DNA of 64,000 nucleotides from Cocos nucifera (lineage: Eukaryota; Streptophyta; Magnoliopsida; Arecales; Arecaceae): contig QRFJ01000061.1 in the NCBI GenBank assembly GCA_006176705.1, positions 1,690,989 through 1,754,988 on the forward strand, read 5' to 3'. Made by a program: the position numbers and the translations under genes. This document shows, piece after piece, positions 45,983-59,231 of this stretch. The notes under the pieces are model-generated. The model had not been told where the DNA came from. It did no database searches and was given only the letters and a program-made list of their open reading frames with translations. How positions within the stretch are numbered: position 1 is the first letter of the stretch; every line of letters starts with the position of its first letter.

Positions 45983-48173
45983 TGTAATAACATAAAAAAA
46001 AATAAAAAAATAAAAATGAAGAAGACTCCTTCTGGGAGTCTTCTTCCACCCAACTTCATCGAAGAGAAAGTTGAATTCGAGGAGAATTCGGCCTCCCCTT
46101 TATCCTATTAAAAGAACGAACCCTTCCTTCCCCTCTCCAAAGCCACAAGCCGGCCCTCCTCCCCCTTCTTCCTCTCTCTTTCTCCCAATTTCCACCGAAT
46201 CCCTTACATTGTGCCTGCCAAAAATCAAGACCAAAGATGCCACCGAAGCTTGAGGCAAACCTCTACCCCTCTTCCTCTCCTTTTTCTTTTTCTTTCCATG
46301 GCCTCGGATGCCGTCGGTAGCCATCGGATTCACCGAAAAACTCATCTAAATGAATCTCCTATTTTCATTCTTTTCTTTGTGATTTCTCACCAACCAATGA
46401 TGTCGCTGGCCGTCCCTTGCTCCGTCACCATCAATCGCTCGCTATCAGACCTCCAGCCGTGTCGCCGTAGCTCACCGGAGCACGAGCCACCAACCCCTCC
46501 CTCCCTTGTTCGGTCGAAAGAGAGAAAAGAAGAAAAGAAAAGAAAGAAAGAAGAAGAAGAAAAGAAAAGAAAGGAAAAAAAAGAAATAGAGAAAAAGAAT
46601 TTTCTTTCTTCTCTTTCTCCTCTCTCTCCTTCTCTCTCTAGGGCCCTACTCTCTCTCTAACTGCACCATGGACCCTATAATGAACCTAAGATAAAATCAA
46701 GATGACCAAGGATTGCTCTGAAATTCATGCAGTAGGTCGAATTTTGGTCTGATCTTTATCAGAAATTCATAGTATCTGATCATAGTTAACCCATATTAAG
46801 TCATCCTGACATGATCTTTGATGATTCTAATTATGATTGTATCTTTTGATGGATATAGAGATTCTCTCTTCATTTTTTCTTACTTTCTCTCTCGTCTCTA
46901 CTTTTTTCTTTAGAAACTTTGGTACCAAGTCATGCCTTCCTCTTTTAGAAACTCATATTGACTCTGACAAGATGACATTGAATTAATTTGGTGCCTTGGT
47001 GATCTATCAGATTGATCATCCAATCAATCATCTTTTTTATTATTATTTAATTTTATTAAATTTAATGAATAAAAAATAATTATGAATTAATATTTAAAAT
47101 AGGAGTATCTATTTTTTTCAAAGAAGCCTGAAGATTAAGGATGATCGAGGTAAGTAGATCTCACACTCCTTATTTATTTTTAAATTATCATATTTTTCAT
47201 GTAAATAAATTATTATTCATGAAATCATGTTTTTCATAAAATAAAGATTAGCATATGAGATATGAAAAAGTATATTTTATTATGATTATTGATTTCATAA
47301 GTATATTTTATGAAAATGACATATTTTATGAACCATGAATTTAAATATTTTTTCATCTATATATATTTATGTTTTAAGAAAAAAATATATAAGAATTTTA
47401 AAGGCTCTTAGATAGCTATGAATGAATTCTTATGGAAAGGTCGACATCCGGAGCTAGCATCCATAAGAACATAGGCCCTACCGGTAGATATAAAGTTGGC
47501 AGACGAAATAAGAATTTATCGATTAAGAATATTAGCCCTATCATGGGTATAAGTGACCATAGTATGAATATTTGTAAGCAATATTTTGAAATATGATACG
47601 AATACGTAACAAGAATGATTTAGAAATCATGTTTATGAAATTTCATGATTTATACATGTATAATTATTTTTTTGACTTGCTCTATTATATGATCTATGAA
47701 ATATTTTATTTTTATAATATTTATAAATTTTTAAATATTATATTATCATGAAAAAATTTATTCTTGATCCGATAAGAAAGCGTAGGTTTTACTTACTGAG
47801 CTAGTGTAGCTTATATCTTTTTATTATTATTTTTTTTTTACAAAGAATTAAGGTTATGACCGACGAAGAATCCAGACTTGGAGATTTGCGTAACAAGTTT
47901 GAAAATTTTGATGGTTGAACTTAGTTTGTTAAATGTTCATAAATTTATAGTTATTTATTTATGATTTTGAGATATAGGTTTGATTTTTGATTATGGATTT
48001 AGATGCTCTGAACTAATTTTAGTTTGATTATTTGATGGATAATAAATTTGAATCTTTATTTATATTTTAATTATGAAGAAATTTAACTAATTATGATCGA
48101 TAGACTTCGTATTATCGAAGATGGTATTTTTCAATACCATGACCATATTATGTCCTAGATTTGGGGCGTGATA
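45983..48173 (+). repeat. 3' LTR of the chromovirus-like element
   Basis: Starts TGTAATAACAT and ends ggggcgtgata. It holds the extra segment at about 47350-47738 absent from the 5' copy. GA-rich low-complexity frames here (46211-46660) are LTR sequence, not genes. Confidence 0.85.
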
Positions 48174-48179
48174 AAAAGC

Positions 48180-49249
48180 CCCAAGCATGCAAGGAGCACA
48201 TCCATCAATTATCATACGGTACACAAGCAAGGCAAATTGTAGACCGGTGCATAAAAGCAAATTATAGACCAGCACATAAGAAACACCAGAAGTATGAATT
48301 AGATAGAGAGTGGCTTTGGGTTTATATAGATTGTAGTGAGAGGGAGCAAGTTTTCTCTAATTCATCTCAGAAGGAATTACTCATTTGTCTAAATTACTGA
48401 TCATCCAGAATAATTCAATATTGACTTTTACTTGGATAATCACTGTTAGAGGTTGAATGGCAAGGTAAAACCTGCCAAATCAAGTTGTTAGATACTGCAC
48501 TAATTTTGTAGCAAGCAGATGCCAGTAGTGAATGAATTTTAGTATCCCGTTGGAGATAATGCCATTTATCTTTCTTATTTTGCTTTAGCAATCATTTTGT
48601 AGGGGATAGTCTGCCTCTCTATATAATTCACCTTCCTCTTAAGATTTTTTGATAAAATCTAGAACTCTGATCCTTTTGTCTTGCCATTTTATTTTTGATG
48701 TACTTTTGCAGATGTTTGAACACCAATCTAACATAATTGAGAAAGGATGGATAATTATAGTATAGTTAACAGGATGTGTAGATATAATGCTCTTGTTCTT
48801 CTGACACTCCTGTATGAGATTGAAAATGGATCCATCTACTCTTGCAGAAACTTCTCTGGTGAGACTCCCACATCATGAGCACTCCTTAAGAATCATACTT
48901 AACTATTAACACATATGAAGAAACTAAAGACCTAGTGCATCATTGCATATTTTCAAAATAAAGAAAAATATAGTTCTATATGTAAAAAAAATGTTGCAGT
49001 GGTTGGTAGGTTAGCAACTTGAAGGAGGACTCGGTTAATAAAACTGTTTAAGTGTCTATTCAGAAAGACATATTTTTGGGATGTTATTCAGAAATATACA
49101 AATTAGTCTATTTAAGCCAAGCATCTATAGTCTAAAAATCATATCAAAATTTAATACCTGACAAACATTGGTGAATGCTTAGTGGTTTGAATTTGTTGGT
49201 GCAATATGTGATCAAACATTAGACTTTATTATATCCTAAACATTGATTA
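48180..49249. other. Intergenic, nothing recognised
   Basis: AT-rich sequence. The 79-codon frame at 48161-48400 begins inside the LTR end and has no motif. Confidence 0.5.
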
Positions 49250-49254
49250 TATAT

Positions 49255-49839
49255 TGTTGTGGAGGGATGGCTTTAGTCCCACATCGGTTAGAGTCAAGAG
49301 AAAGTATGGCTTAAATAGATTGGAATCTTCTCTTCCACGTGAGGCATCTTTTAAAAGGCAAAATCATGAGGCTTCAAACGGCCAAGGCCCATTAAGACCA
49401 ACTGGGGCTAACCCTCCGGAGATCCTGTAAGGCCCACTGAAGCCCAAAATGGTCAGAGTCAAAGTGGACAATACCTCATGTATGCGGGTGCGTGACCCCT
49501 TGACCGTGACCGCAATATTGGCGCATCTGTGGGAATGCCTCCTACCTATACATATTTCCTCTTGACTGGGATGGCTTTAGTCCCACATTGGTTAGAATCA
49601 AGAGAAAGTATGGTTTAAATGGATTAGAATCTTCTCTTACACATGAGGTATCTTTTAAAAGACAAAATCGTGAGACTCCAAATGGCCAAGGCCCTCTGGA
49701 ATCCTGTAAGGTCCATCAAAGTCTAAAATGGTCAAGGTCCGAAGTGGTCAGAGCCAAAATGGACAATACCTCACGTATGCAGGTACAAAGCCAACCCAAT
49801 CATCTAAAGCCATCCGACCTCTTGACTGTGACCGCAACA
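49255..49839 (+). mobile_element. TRIM: 585-bp miniature LTR retrotransposon with 5-bp TSD
   Basis: Flanked by a perfect TATAT duplication (49250-49254 and 49840-49844). The left repeat, 49255-49517, runs from TGTTGTGGAGG to CGCAATA; the right, about 49559-49839, ends CGCAACA. They share ggatggctttagtcccacat, caagagaaagtatgg and ggacaatacctca. Directly after the left repeat comes TTGGCGCATCTGTGGG (49518-49533), a primer-binding-site-like sequence. The interior is only about 40 bp with no coding capacity. Hence it is a TRIM, not a tandem duplication. Confidence 0.7.
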
Positions 49840-49974
49840 TATATTATTTTCTTTGCATATCTAATTGGCTGAGAAGAATATAGCCATAAGTAGAATTCTG
49901 ATTTTTCTCCTATTTGTTATGACATTCTTAAGGCTTTATTTCGTTTTACAAATTAGCATTTATAATACTAGAAA

Positions 49975-52900
49975 GATGGGCAGAGACTTTGTCAAATTGA
50001 AATGTTTTGATGGAGAAAATTTCTAGATGGCTGAAAAAAATATACTTCGTCCTTACAACTCTCAAGGTTATATATGTCTTCAACACACTAAGACTAGAAG
50101 AGAATAAAAACGAAACTATGGTAGAAACTGCATTAGATAGTAGTGAGATAATGATGACTTTATATACAGATAATATATTCTGAATAAAATACCTGATGCA
50201 TGCTTTGTTGCATACCAGAATGTTACTACTACAAAAGAGCTGTGGAAGAAATTAGAGGGAATATACACACAAAAATGCAACCAATAAGAAATTCTTATTA
50301 GTATATTTAATAATTATAAAATAGCTGGTGATATATCTGTTATGAAACAGTTATATAAAACTAGGCATAATTTTAGTAATTATAAATTGCATAATATGTA
50401 TATGGATGAATTCGTTATTATGTTCATTAATTATTATTAATAAACTTCATCATAAAATGACTCCAGAAGAAGTCTGGAACATAAGAAAGAGGGTATATCT
50501 CTTGGCTAACGATCTATGCATTGAGAGAAATAAGGCAAACATGATGAAAACAAGAAGCAAAATGCTTATATTTCTGAAGTATAGAGGAAAATCAATCAAG
50601 CAAATGGACAAGGAAGAGAGCCAAGCAATCTGCCAATACTCACAAAAATAAAAAGAAGAAGAAAGGTTCCAACCTCCATTATAAAAAATATGAATGCCAT
50701 AAGGCAAAATGTCATCTTTTCAAAAGAAGGGTGCACTAGCAATATAGGAAAATTTTGTAATAATAATATCATAAATTAATGTTCTAGAAGGATAGGACTT
50801 ATGTATATATTTTGGTGTAACCTGACATGTGTGCAAGGAAAAAAGTCTATTCATGATCTATAAACCAGTAGATGGAAGTATCTACGCACTGCAAAAGCCA
50901 AGAGGAAAGGAATTGGAAAATTTGAATTCACTTCTACAAAACCTCTTGCTCTTAATAATGTATATTATATACTAAAAGTTAAAAAATCTCTTATGTTTGG
51001 TAGTCTTCTTGTAGGTTTGGGTTTAAATTGGTGTTTGAGACGGATAAGTTTATTCTATCAAGGGAAGAATCTTTGTAGGGGAAGGCTATATTTATAAGGG
51101 CGTATTCAAGCTTACTATTACTAGTAAGAATAAAGTTGTTTCTGCTTATATTGCTAAATCTTTTTATTTATAAAATAATTATTTAGGATATATAAATTTT
51201 AAAAGATGCATGACATGGTTAAATTAGACTTAATTCCATATTTAAAAAATATTATAAATATAAAACATGCTTGCTTACTAAGATTATCAGAAATCTTTTT
51301 TCCTAAATTTGAAAGTGCACAAAATTGCTTGAATTTGTACCTAGTGATGTGACGTGTATAATAACTTAATTCCATACAAAAATTATTGATAAATATAAAA
51401 TATGCATGCTTACTAAGATTATTGGAAATCTTTTTTTCTAAAGTTGCAAGTGCACAAAATTGCTTAAACTTGTACATAGTGATATATATGACATGCATAA
51501 TACTTCTACCATAGGACATAATTAATTTGTAAGATTTATAGATGATTCCTCTAGGTACTACTATGTTTATTTTTTGCATTGTAAAGATGGACTAAAAAAA
51601 TCTAAAACTTATAAATCTGAAGTAGGAATTCCTAGTCAGACATGCTTAATTATTTTAGGATCTAAACAAAGAAATGAATACTATGAATCTAATTATTGAA
51701 TCTGTTAGAGTTGCACATGAAATTTTTGCACCATACACACCACAACAAAATAGTGTGGCAAAATAAAAAAATAAAGTGTCATGTTTTCTAACTCTGGTTT
51801 AGAACAAGGTGTTTTTTTGCAGTGAAGGTTTGTCAACAGCTTGCCAATAGAATTCCTAATAAAAAAGAGTAATGCAAACCAATATAAACTCTGGAAGGAA
51901 AGAAAGCCTAATCTAAACTACTGAAGAGTTTGGTGATGTGGAGTTATTGTAAGGGTTCATGGTAAGAACCTAATAACTTAGTGGCAATCAATACTATGAT
52001 TAAGTCAAGAGATGTCATACTTAATGAAAATAGATCGATTAATTCAATTCTTAGATCTAAAGAATGTGTTTTAGGACAAATCCATATTTCAGAAATGGAA
52101 TAATTAGAGAATAACAAACAAGAAAACTTTGAGCCTAGAAGAAGCAAAAGAATTAGAAAGGCCAAAGTCTTTGAATTGGATTTCTTTGTATCCTTAGTAG
52201 AAGGGACAAGAGTCTCTATCAATAAGCACATACTATACTATTTAAATTCAAAATCAGACCCTATGTATGACTTATATGGAGGCAATGAAATTTCAAGATG
52301 CTTCTTCTTGAAAGAAGCTCCTAATGGCAAAATGGACCCTTATTATATGTAATGATACATGAAAATTAAGAGACCTCCCACCGGTTCTAAATGAACAAGG
52401 TGTAAGTGAATTTTCAGGAAGAAAATGAAAGTAGATGGAACCATTCATAAACTCAAGGCCATATTAGTGGCCAAAGGTGTTACACATGAAACGAAATTGA
52501 TTACTATAATACATATACACCAATAGCTAGGATTGCTATTATGAGAGTGCTAATTGCACTTGCATCGATTTATAATACTTGGTCATTCACCATCATCAAA
52601 AACAAAAAAAAAAAGAAGGAAAACTTGGTCATTCACCTAATGCATGTGAAAATCATATTTTTAAATTCTCAATTAGATAAAGTATGTGTAGGACAACCCA
52701 AAGGGTTTGTAATTCCTCAATGATAATATGAATTTTTTTAGCTTGTGAGGTCTTTTGATTAAAACCAACTCCAAATAAGTGGCATCAAAAGTTTGATCAA
52801 GTTGCACTAGATACTGGCTATAGAATAAATTAGGCTGATGATATATATATATATATATAGTAAATTTGGTAATGGAAAATATGTTATTATTTGTTTATAT

Positions 52901-53160
52901 GTGGATGATATATTAATCTTTGGTACACTTAGAACAAGTTGGAAATATTAAAAAGTTTTTATCTAGTAATTTTGTTAAGAAGGATATGTGTGTACCTGAT
53001 GTTATGTTAAGACATAATTTATATAGATAATAATAGCTTAAGTTTATATAAAAATCTCTTTATTGAAGAAGTACAAAAAAAATTTAATCATTTAGATTGT
53101 GCTCCTACACCTACATCTTTTGATTCTAATTTCAAATTAGTATCAAATACTAGTAAATCC
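49975..53160 (+). mobile_element. Decayed Copia retrotransposon (gag to reverse transcriptase)
   Basis: Fragments in Copia order with many stops: gag (49975-50740, including FDGENF and a ruined zinc knuckle near 50690), GAG-pre-integrase (about 51170-51330, YLGYINFKRCMTWLN), integrase (about 51490-51900, with APYTPQQNSVA at 51728-51760 and KSNANQYKLWKERKPNLNY at about 51860), a connector, and reverse transcriptase (about 52260-53150). The catalytic box CLYVDDILIFGT is intact at about 52892-52927. Neither LTR was identified, and the element ends abruptly near 53160 before RNase H. Confidence 0.85.
52260..53150 (+). pseudogene. Copia reverse transcriptase, degenerate
   Basis: Pieces include YMEAMKFQDASFWKEAPNGK at the domain start, KVDGTIHKLKAILVAKGVTH, the YVDD box at 52898-52909, and FIEEVQKKFNHLDCAPTPTS further on. 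Several frameshifts and a (TA)n tract at 52842-52858 break it. The YVDD order places it in Ty1/copia rather than Gypsy. Confidence 0.8.
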
Positions 53161-56100
53161 GTTGCACGACTAAAATACGCAACAAGCTTTTCATTTTTGC
53201 AGGACTAGAATATGCAACATGCTTCCTTTATTTTTCCGTTTGATACAAAAAAAATTGATTTTCATAAGTAAAAAAAATGCTATACCAATATGCTTCTCAA
53301 GGAACTTAACATTGATATCTCCTGTTTCGATGTTGTGTTACTTGAGATTTTAATTGATTGAAGCTTTATGGACCAAAAGTGACCTCATAGGGAGCAAAAA
53401 CCTGGTGCATTGGCTATTAGGGGATATGCGAAGGCTTTTTTACCGGCTAATAGATCCTTAACTAGAGCTAAACTATTCAATGGAAAATTCTTTGCCGCGC
53501 TCATCTGTTTGGCTCATGCATGGGCTCAGATGAAAAAAAAGAATTTATGAAGCACCGCACTTTTTTTCCACCCAGCCTGCATGTGAGCCAATCACAATGG
53601 ATGGTGAGCAAAATATTTCCCCTATTTAATTAAAGGACTGCAAAAGAATGCTCAAATAGCCTACCATTGCCTCAGCAACGATCCGAGATCACAGCCTTCA
53701 ATGGATGAGCTTGTGAAGGATCCTATACCACTGCAAGATCTAAGTGGCTTGTTGAATATTTTCAAAATAATATAAGTTTAATGTTTTATTTCAAATCTCA
53801 ACAACCAACCTTGCAGGGGTTGGCTCGCTGGCTTTTTTCTCAAATAGTCACGAGTTCGGTTCCTTTGGTCTTCATTGAAACAAAAGATTCATCCGTCCGC
53901 CGTATTTGAGAAGGGAAGTGTCCAGAGTCTATCCTAAAAGACACAGAATTTTCTATTAATAGCTGATCAAAATCCCGCATCAGAACAACACAATAGCACG
54001 CTAAGCTTCATTATATCCTAAAAGCTAATCATATCTAATTGGTAGAGTAAAATAAAGTCTCAAGAGAAGTGGCGGTGCTACACGCCTTGAAGCCATCCTT
54101 ATTTTTCAAGCATCCAACTTTTTTTCTTTCCCTTCCTACTCCAACATGGCTTGGCTTCCATGTCCTTTTGGTCCCGTTCATCTCAATGAGGTCAGTAAAC
54201 TTTTGATTAAGATGATAAATATCCCGTTTTCAATTTCATAAATGTAGAGGACTATTTCCTTTTTTAATGATGATGGTTTCGCTAAAAAACCTTGCCAAAA
54301 GTCCACCCCAATGAAGTAGATGAGAACCGAGCACCAAGACCAGCTGCACCTCAGATACTAAAAGACCAACTCATCACCCTTTTAGAAGGCACGACGATTG
54401 TTCTCTAATGCTTGTTTTAAGGAATAAGCCTTGTTGTGAGTACGAAATGGCATATTTTAATTCTCAAGTTGCAGTATATTGGCGGGGGAAAAGTACGGAT
54501 GTCGCCTAGAAAGCCAAGAAACGGACACTTCCGTGTTTTAAGCTTGCATCATGCCCGTTGTTCGGTTGGACGGCTTTGGGGTTTGGACCTGTGAAGTTTA
54601 CGGAAAAGCTCTTCGGCTCAGAAGGCCTCATAAGTTGCAGGCAGCGTGCATGGAGAGAGTGTACGTACACAGAATCTCTTGCTAAGCCTATGGTTACCTA
54701 CATCTACTATTTTTTTTTAAGAGAAACTTAGCGGCTCCACCTGGGGTAAACCATGGTTGAAAGCAAGAAAAGCGGCGTTGGTCCTAAAAATCTCTCGGGT
54801 CGTGTCGTCATACGGCACGTTAGAGTCTCCAATTATTGGCTGATTCGGATCTCAGCAGAAGGTGCAATAATTTATTCTGAGGAGATGGTAGACTAAAGCA
54901 TTAATAGTTAATTTAAACAGGATCCGTACAACTTGATTCTCGTCCAATGAAAACCAAGATGCACTACTACTGCATTTAATAATTACTAAAAGCTTGGTTG
55001 TGGTAATTTAGGGAATTCAAATAATTTAGCAATAGAATAATTTGTCTTAAATTTGGAGGAAGTTGATGATTTCCCAGCAGTAGAAACAGAACCGATGGAA
55101 ATCGAGCAGACTGACGTGATGGATATTTGCTTTCCATGCCAATTTCAGCCATAAATTGTTGCTCGACATTCACCGCATATTATACTCCAAAAGACTAGCC
55201 GCATCTTTACGCCAGTTGCAAGGTCTCCGTTCAGCGGCCAGAGGTTAACCTCTGCATTCAAATTTAGTCTCCCCTTCCCTGGCTGGCTCCTTGAAATAGT
55301 AAAGAAAGAAAGAAAACAACCTCTCGTCCGTCCTAACTCAGCCTGAACTCCATCATGGAGCTCCCCTTTGTGGACTACTTGAGAAATCCAGCAGCAGACC
55401 CCTTTGGATGGTTGACGATTTGAGTAGCAACAAAATTGTGATCTCCCCGTGACACTGGAAACTCGAGTTGCTATTAGCATCTTCCAGCCACAACAGCTAG
55501 CACGGAAAAAAAAGAAAAGAAGAGAATTAAAATCCAGTGCTGAAATTTAGATTATTAGGTGCAGCATCGTAATATATCAGAATTTCACAATCCCCATAAT
55601 AAGCCTCTACTATTGGAGTCGACCAAGTCTGATTAACCATTAGCAAAACCGTCCCCCGTAAAGATGAGCAGCAAACGAACAATGAATGAAAACATGAAGC
55701 TTACACGCACCAAAAACATAGCAAGTACATCCGAAAATGGAGCAGTTCTACACGAGCATAAACTGATAACGCTCCTTGTTTCAACTGTCATAGATTTAAC
55801 TGAGTCCAAAAATAACAAGGCAAACATCTTCTGTGCTGCATTAGCAGAATCTTAGGAGAATCATGTGCTGATATCTGATGGTCGATGCACTAACTAAAAT
55901 AAATAGATGTGTTATTGCCGCAGAAATAACTTAAGACAAACAAGAAGAGGGTATTTAGCTTATGAGACGAGAAAATTCAGCCATGGCACAAAACTAAGGT
56001 CTGCATTCACCAAGACATGAAACTGGTACAAGCCCATCACTTCATCTTTAGCAACAGTTCTCCATGAAGCTTGACCTATGCAAGAAAACACCGCAAGATG

Positions 56101-56575
56101 CTCAGCTGCAGCAATGGGGAATGGCCTTAAGTAACATGAAGCCTGAAAACCACCATAAAATTATTGCCACTCAACCATCTCTAGCATAAAAGGGACGTCT
56201 AAAGAACGGACCCGAGCTAGTCAAAAGACGACACAGCTATCTTTGAAGAGCATAATTCTATAATGATGCCATTTAGATACATCAAATACCATGCCTGACT
56301 TGTCACAAGACATATCTCTTACTCAACACAAGCATACAGAGTCATTCTTCACCTGACAAAGCTAGAAACGTAGCATAAGTCCACAATTTCTGGCAAAGTT
56401 TATGGCCAGCATAGAAACAACGTAATTAGGGATCACTCTGCAGTTTTTAGACGAACGGCCTGTGATAAACTAAACACTAAGCCTTTTAATAGACAATCAT
56501 ATGTTGAAAATGATATTGTGACGGACACTATCGAGAGAATAAAGTTGGTTGTACAGCAATAAAATAAAATAAGGA
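53161..56575. other. Intergenic, nothing recognised
   Basis: No conserved coding segment was recognised. The 111-codon minus-strand frame at 55480-55145 has no motif and no flanking exon signals. A-rich runs at 55504-55526 are simple sequence. Confidence 0.45.
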
Positions 56576-57960
56576 TTAGAAAAAATTACAGAGATACCCT
56601 TTCACACTTGGACCCCAAAAGTTTGAAAGGTACCAATTAGCCACCAAAACTTTAAATTTGTAACAATATAACCGATTCATCTATATAGATCTTAGTATCA
56701 TTAATGGAATGAAAAAAATATATATATCCTTGCTTCAAAGAGGTTATCCTTTGTCATTCATCTACCCATACAAATCTCAAAGTGCTTCATTCTCTATCAT
56801 TCATCCATCTGCATACATCTTAAAGCATCCAATCCTTTATCTGCCAGCATAAATCTTAAAGTGCTCCAGCCTCAATAATCTATCTACGTGGAACTTCATT
56901 CTTTGTCATCCATCTACCTTCACAAATCTCAAAGTGCTTCATCTACCATCCATTCATTTGCACCGATCTCAAAGCACTCAATCCTCTATCCTCCATTCGC
57001 CTATGAATCTTAAAGCACTCCATCCAATATCATCCATCCACTTTGCATGAATCTTAAAGCACTATCATTGATCTGTCTGTACAAATATTAAAGCACTACA
57101 TCCCCTATCATCCATCCACTTGCATAAATCTCAAAGTGCTCCATCCTCTATCATCCATCCGTCCGCATGGATCTCAAAGTACTTTGTTCTATATCATCTA
57201 TTCGCTATCATCCATTTGCTTACACAAATCTTAAGATGATTCATCCTCTATTATCCATCTACTTGAATAGATCTTAAAGGACTCTATCTTTGATTATTCA
57301 TTAGTTTGCATAAATCTTAAAGTACTTCATTCTCTGTTATCTATCAACTTGCATAAATCTTGAAGTCTATCATCCATCCATCTGCACAGATCTCAAATCA
57401 TTTTATTTTCTATCATATATCCACTTGCACAATTCTCGAAGTACTCCATCCTCAATCATTCATCTACTTATATAGATTTTGAAGTGCTTCATCCTTAGTC
57501 ATCTACTTGCATAAATCTCAAAGTAGGTATCCTCCATTATCCATCTATTTACATATATCTCAAAGCACTCCATCTTGTACCATCCATCCACCTACACAAA
57601 TCTTAAAACACTCCATTATTTATCATGATATACCTGCATAAGTCTCAAAATGCTTTATCTATTGTCATTCATATGCGTACATAAATCTTAAAGCACTACA
57701 TTATTATTTATCCATCTGTACAAATCTTAAAGTGCTACTTTCCTCTCCTTTATTTCAATTCATGCTAAAACAAGACCCCATACTAAGTTAGTGGGAAGGG
57801 CAATTATGAAAGTCTATAAAAATTAAAGTTATCAGATAATTCTCATGTGATAATGTTCTCTAACGGAGATAGATGGTTAAGCCACATTACAATGATTTTA
57901 AAGTTCTGGATTAAGTGTAAATAACCCAAACTTAGAGGGGTATCTCTAAATTTTTCCTAA
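56576..57960. mobile_element. TIR element enclosing a minisatellite
   Basis: The left end reads ttagaaaaaattacagagat followed by accctttcacacttgg. The right end, reverse-complemented, reads ttaggaaaaatttagagata followed by cccctctaagtttggg. These are imperfect terminal inverted repeats of about 35 bp. The interior is a short unique lead, a minisatellite of about 1 kb, and a unique tail. No transposase and no convincing TSD. The superfamily is undetermined. Confidence 0.5.
56726..57745. repeat. Minisatellite, unit about 40-50 bp, roughly 20-25 copies
   Basis: The unit is approximately aaatctcaaagtgctccatc followed by ctctatcatccatccacttgcat, drifting from copy to copy (ct versus tt, gtgc versus cactc). 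It is degenerate enough to be old. Confidence 0.85.
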
Positions 57961-59194
57961 GAATTAAACTTTGGCAGCCATAAAAGAGTCACAAAAAAAG
58001 AAATGAATGAGAATAGAATACAAAGTTGACACTTATAAAGGGGTTAGGTAATTATCACAGCAGCCAATGCTCAATAATGTCCCCATACATATCTGTAAAA
58101 TTAGGATTATATGGATTTTTAAAACATATTCATAATATGATTATCAAAAATAAGGTTTCAATAACATTATATATGCCATAAAACAAATGACCAACCTCCA
58201 AATGTGCAATTCAATGAAAGCAGCCATGTAGGTATGTTTAAAAATGTTTTTGAATTAAGCCATGTCCGCTTATTCCTCTTCCATTTTGCACTTCTTGTTA
58301 GCCTTGAGACAAAGGAGCATGACGTTTTAGCGTGCATGATTATATCAACATTTTGGTGCGCGATTAACTTCAATTAAGTCATCAGTCCTTTCTCTCTCAC
58401 ACATCTGGAACATAGCCCAAGATGCAGTGATGAATCAACCCCTTTCTTCACAATAGTGATTTCACAGAGTTGGGAACCAATCACATCTGAAATCCTTTCA
58501 TGACTCAGGTTACTTCAGTGCAAACATATGTTCAAAGAGCTTTGTGATAGTAAAATCCAAGATAATTGGCACATCAACAAAAAATAGGTATTCCATCCAA
58601 AATTAAACGAAAATAGAACATGAACACTACCATTCAAGAAAATAAACCTAAAGAAAAACATGTGGTCACATCACCCTAACCATGCAGCAAACCATAGAGT
58701 ACAAGATGGAAAGGTCAAAAATGCTAGCACAAGCCAAATCATGAAAGTAGAACTTCATAAACATATGGTACATATCTAAACGAAACTAAAAGATCAAAAA
58801 TCCAAAAACATCCATCAGCTAAGAAATGTGAGCCAACACATGGCCATGAACAAATGGACAAGCTAACAGAAGATTTATAAGATACTTGTCATGAAGAAGA
58901 TTTATTTAAATGAACAGAAACAGAACCAAGCAAATTTTTAAACCCATGAGATGGGATTATTCCAATTTTTTCATAGAACAGAACATACCACCATCCTGCC
59001 CCATCCGAAAACTTAAGCAATAATCTAAGACGTACTTATCAAGATGGTGCAACAATAGTGGGACAGTCTTATCCTGACATATGGGATGGTACCTGTCCCA
59101 ATATCCCACAGGACATCTACAAGGACCCAAATCCTTGGAATCAAGTAACAAATACTGCTTTAACAAGTTCCAAATCCATATAGCAATAACACAC

Positions 59195-59231
<37 letters not shown>

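Larger units (their letters stand above)
41210..48173 (+). mobile_element. Internally deleted Gypsy element (chromovirus-like) with nested insertion
   Basis: Long LTRs 41210-42988 and 45983-48173 flank an interior with a tRNA-Met primer site, gag, a scrap of protease and then only about 25 codons before the 3' LTR. Reverse transcriptase, RNase H and integrase are missing. The 3' LTR ends ttggggcgtgata, typical of plant chromovirus LTRs. Flanking pentamers ATAAG (41205-41209) and AAAAG (48174-48178) match at 4 of 5 and may be the TSD. A purine-rich stretch (gtaagaggaatagaa) precedes the 3' LTR. A separate Copia-type LTR interrupts gag. Confidence 0.85.

Noticed and set aside
49255..49839. Cassandra-type TRIM with embedded 5S RNA
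   Set aside because: No 5S rRNA box A/IE/box C order is visible in either terminal repeat.
51199..51579. 126-codon minus-strand frame
   Set aside because: It contains an internal duplication and is antisense to Copia GAG-pre-integrase and integrase remnants.
55145..55480. 111-codon minus-strand frame as a possible exon
   Set aside because: No recognised domain and no neighbouring exon; composition is mixed and cysteine/glycine rich without pattern.
56726..57745. Repeat array considered as CRISPR-like
   Set aside because: Units drift continuously with no constant repeat and variable spacer structure, and the context is plant nuclear DNA; it is a minisatellite.
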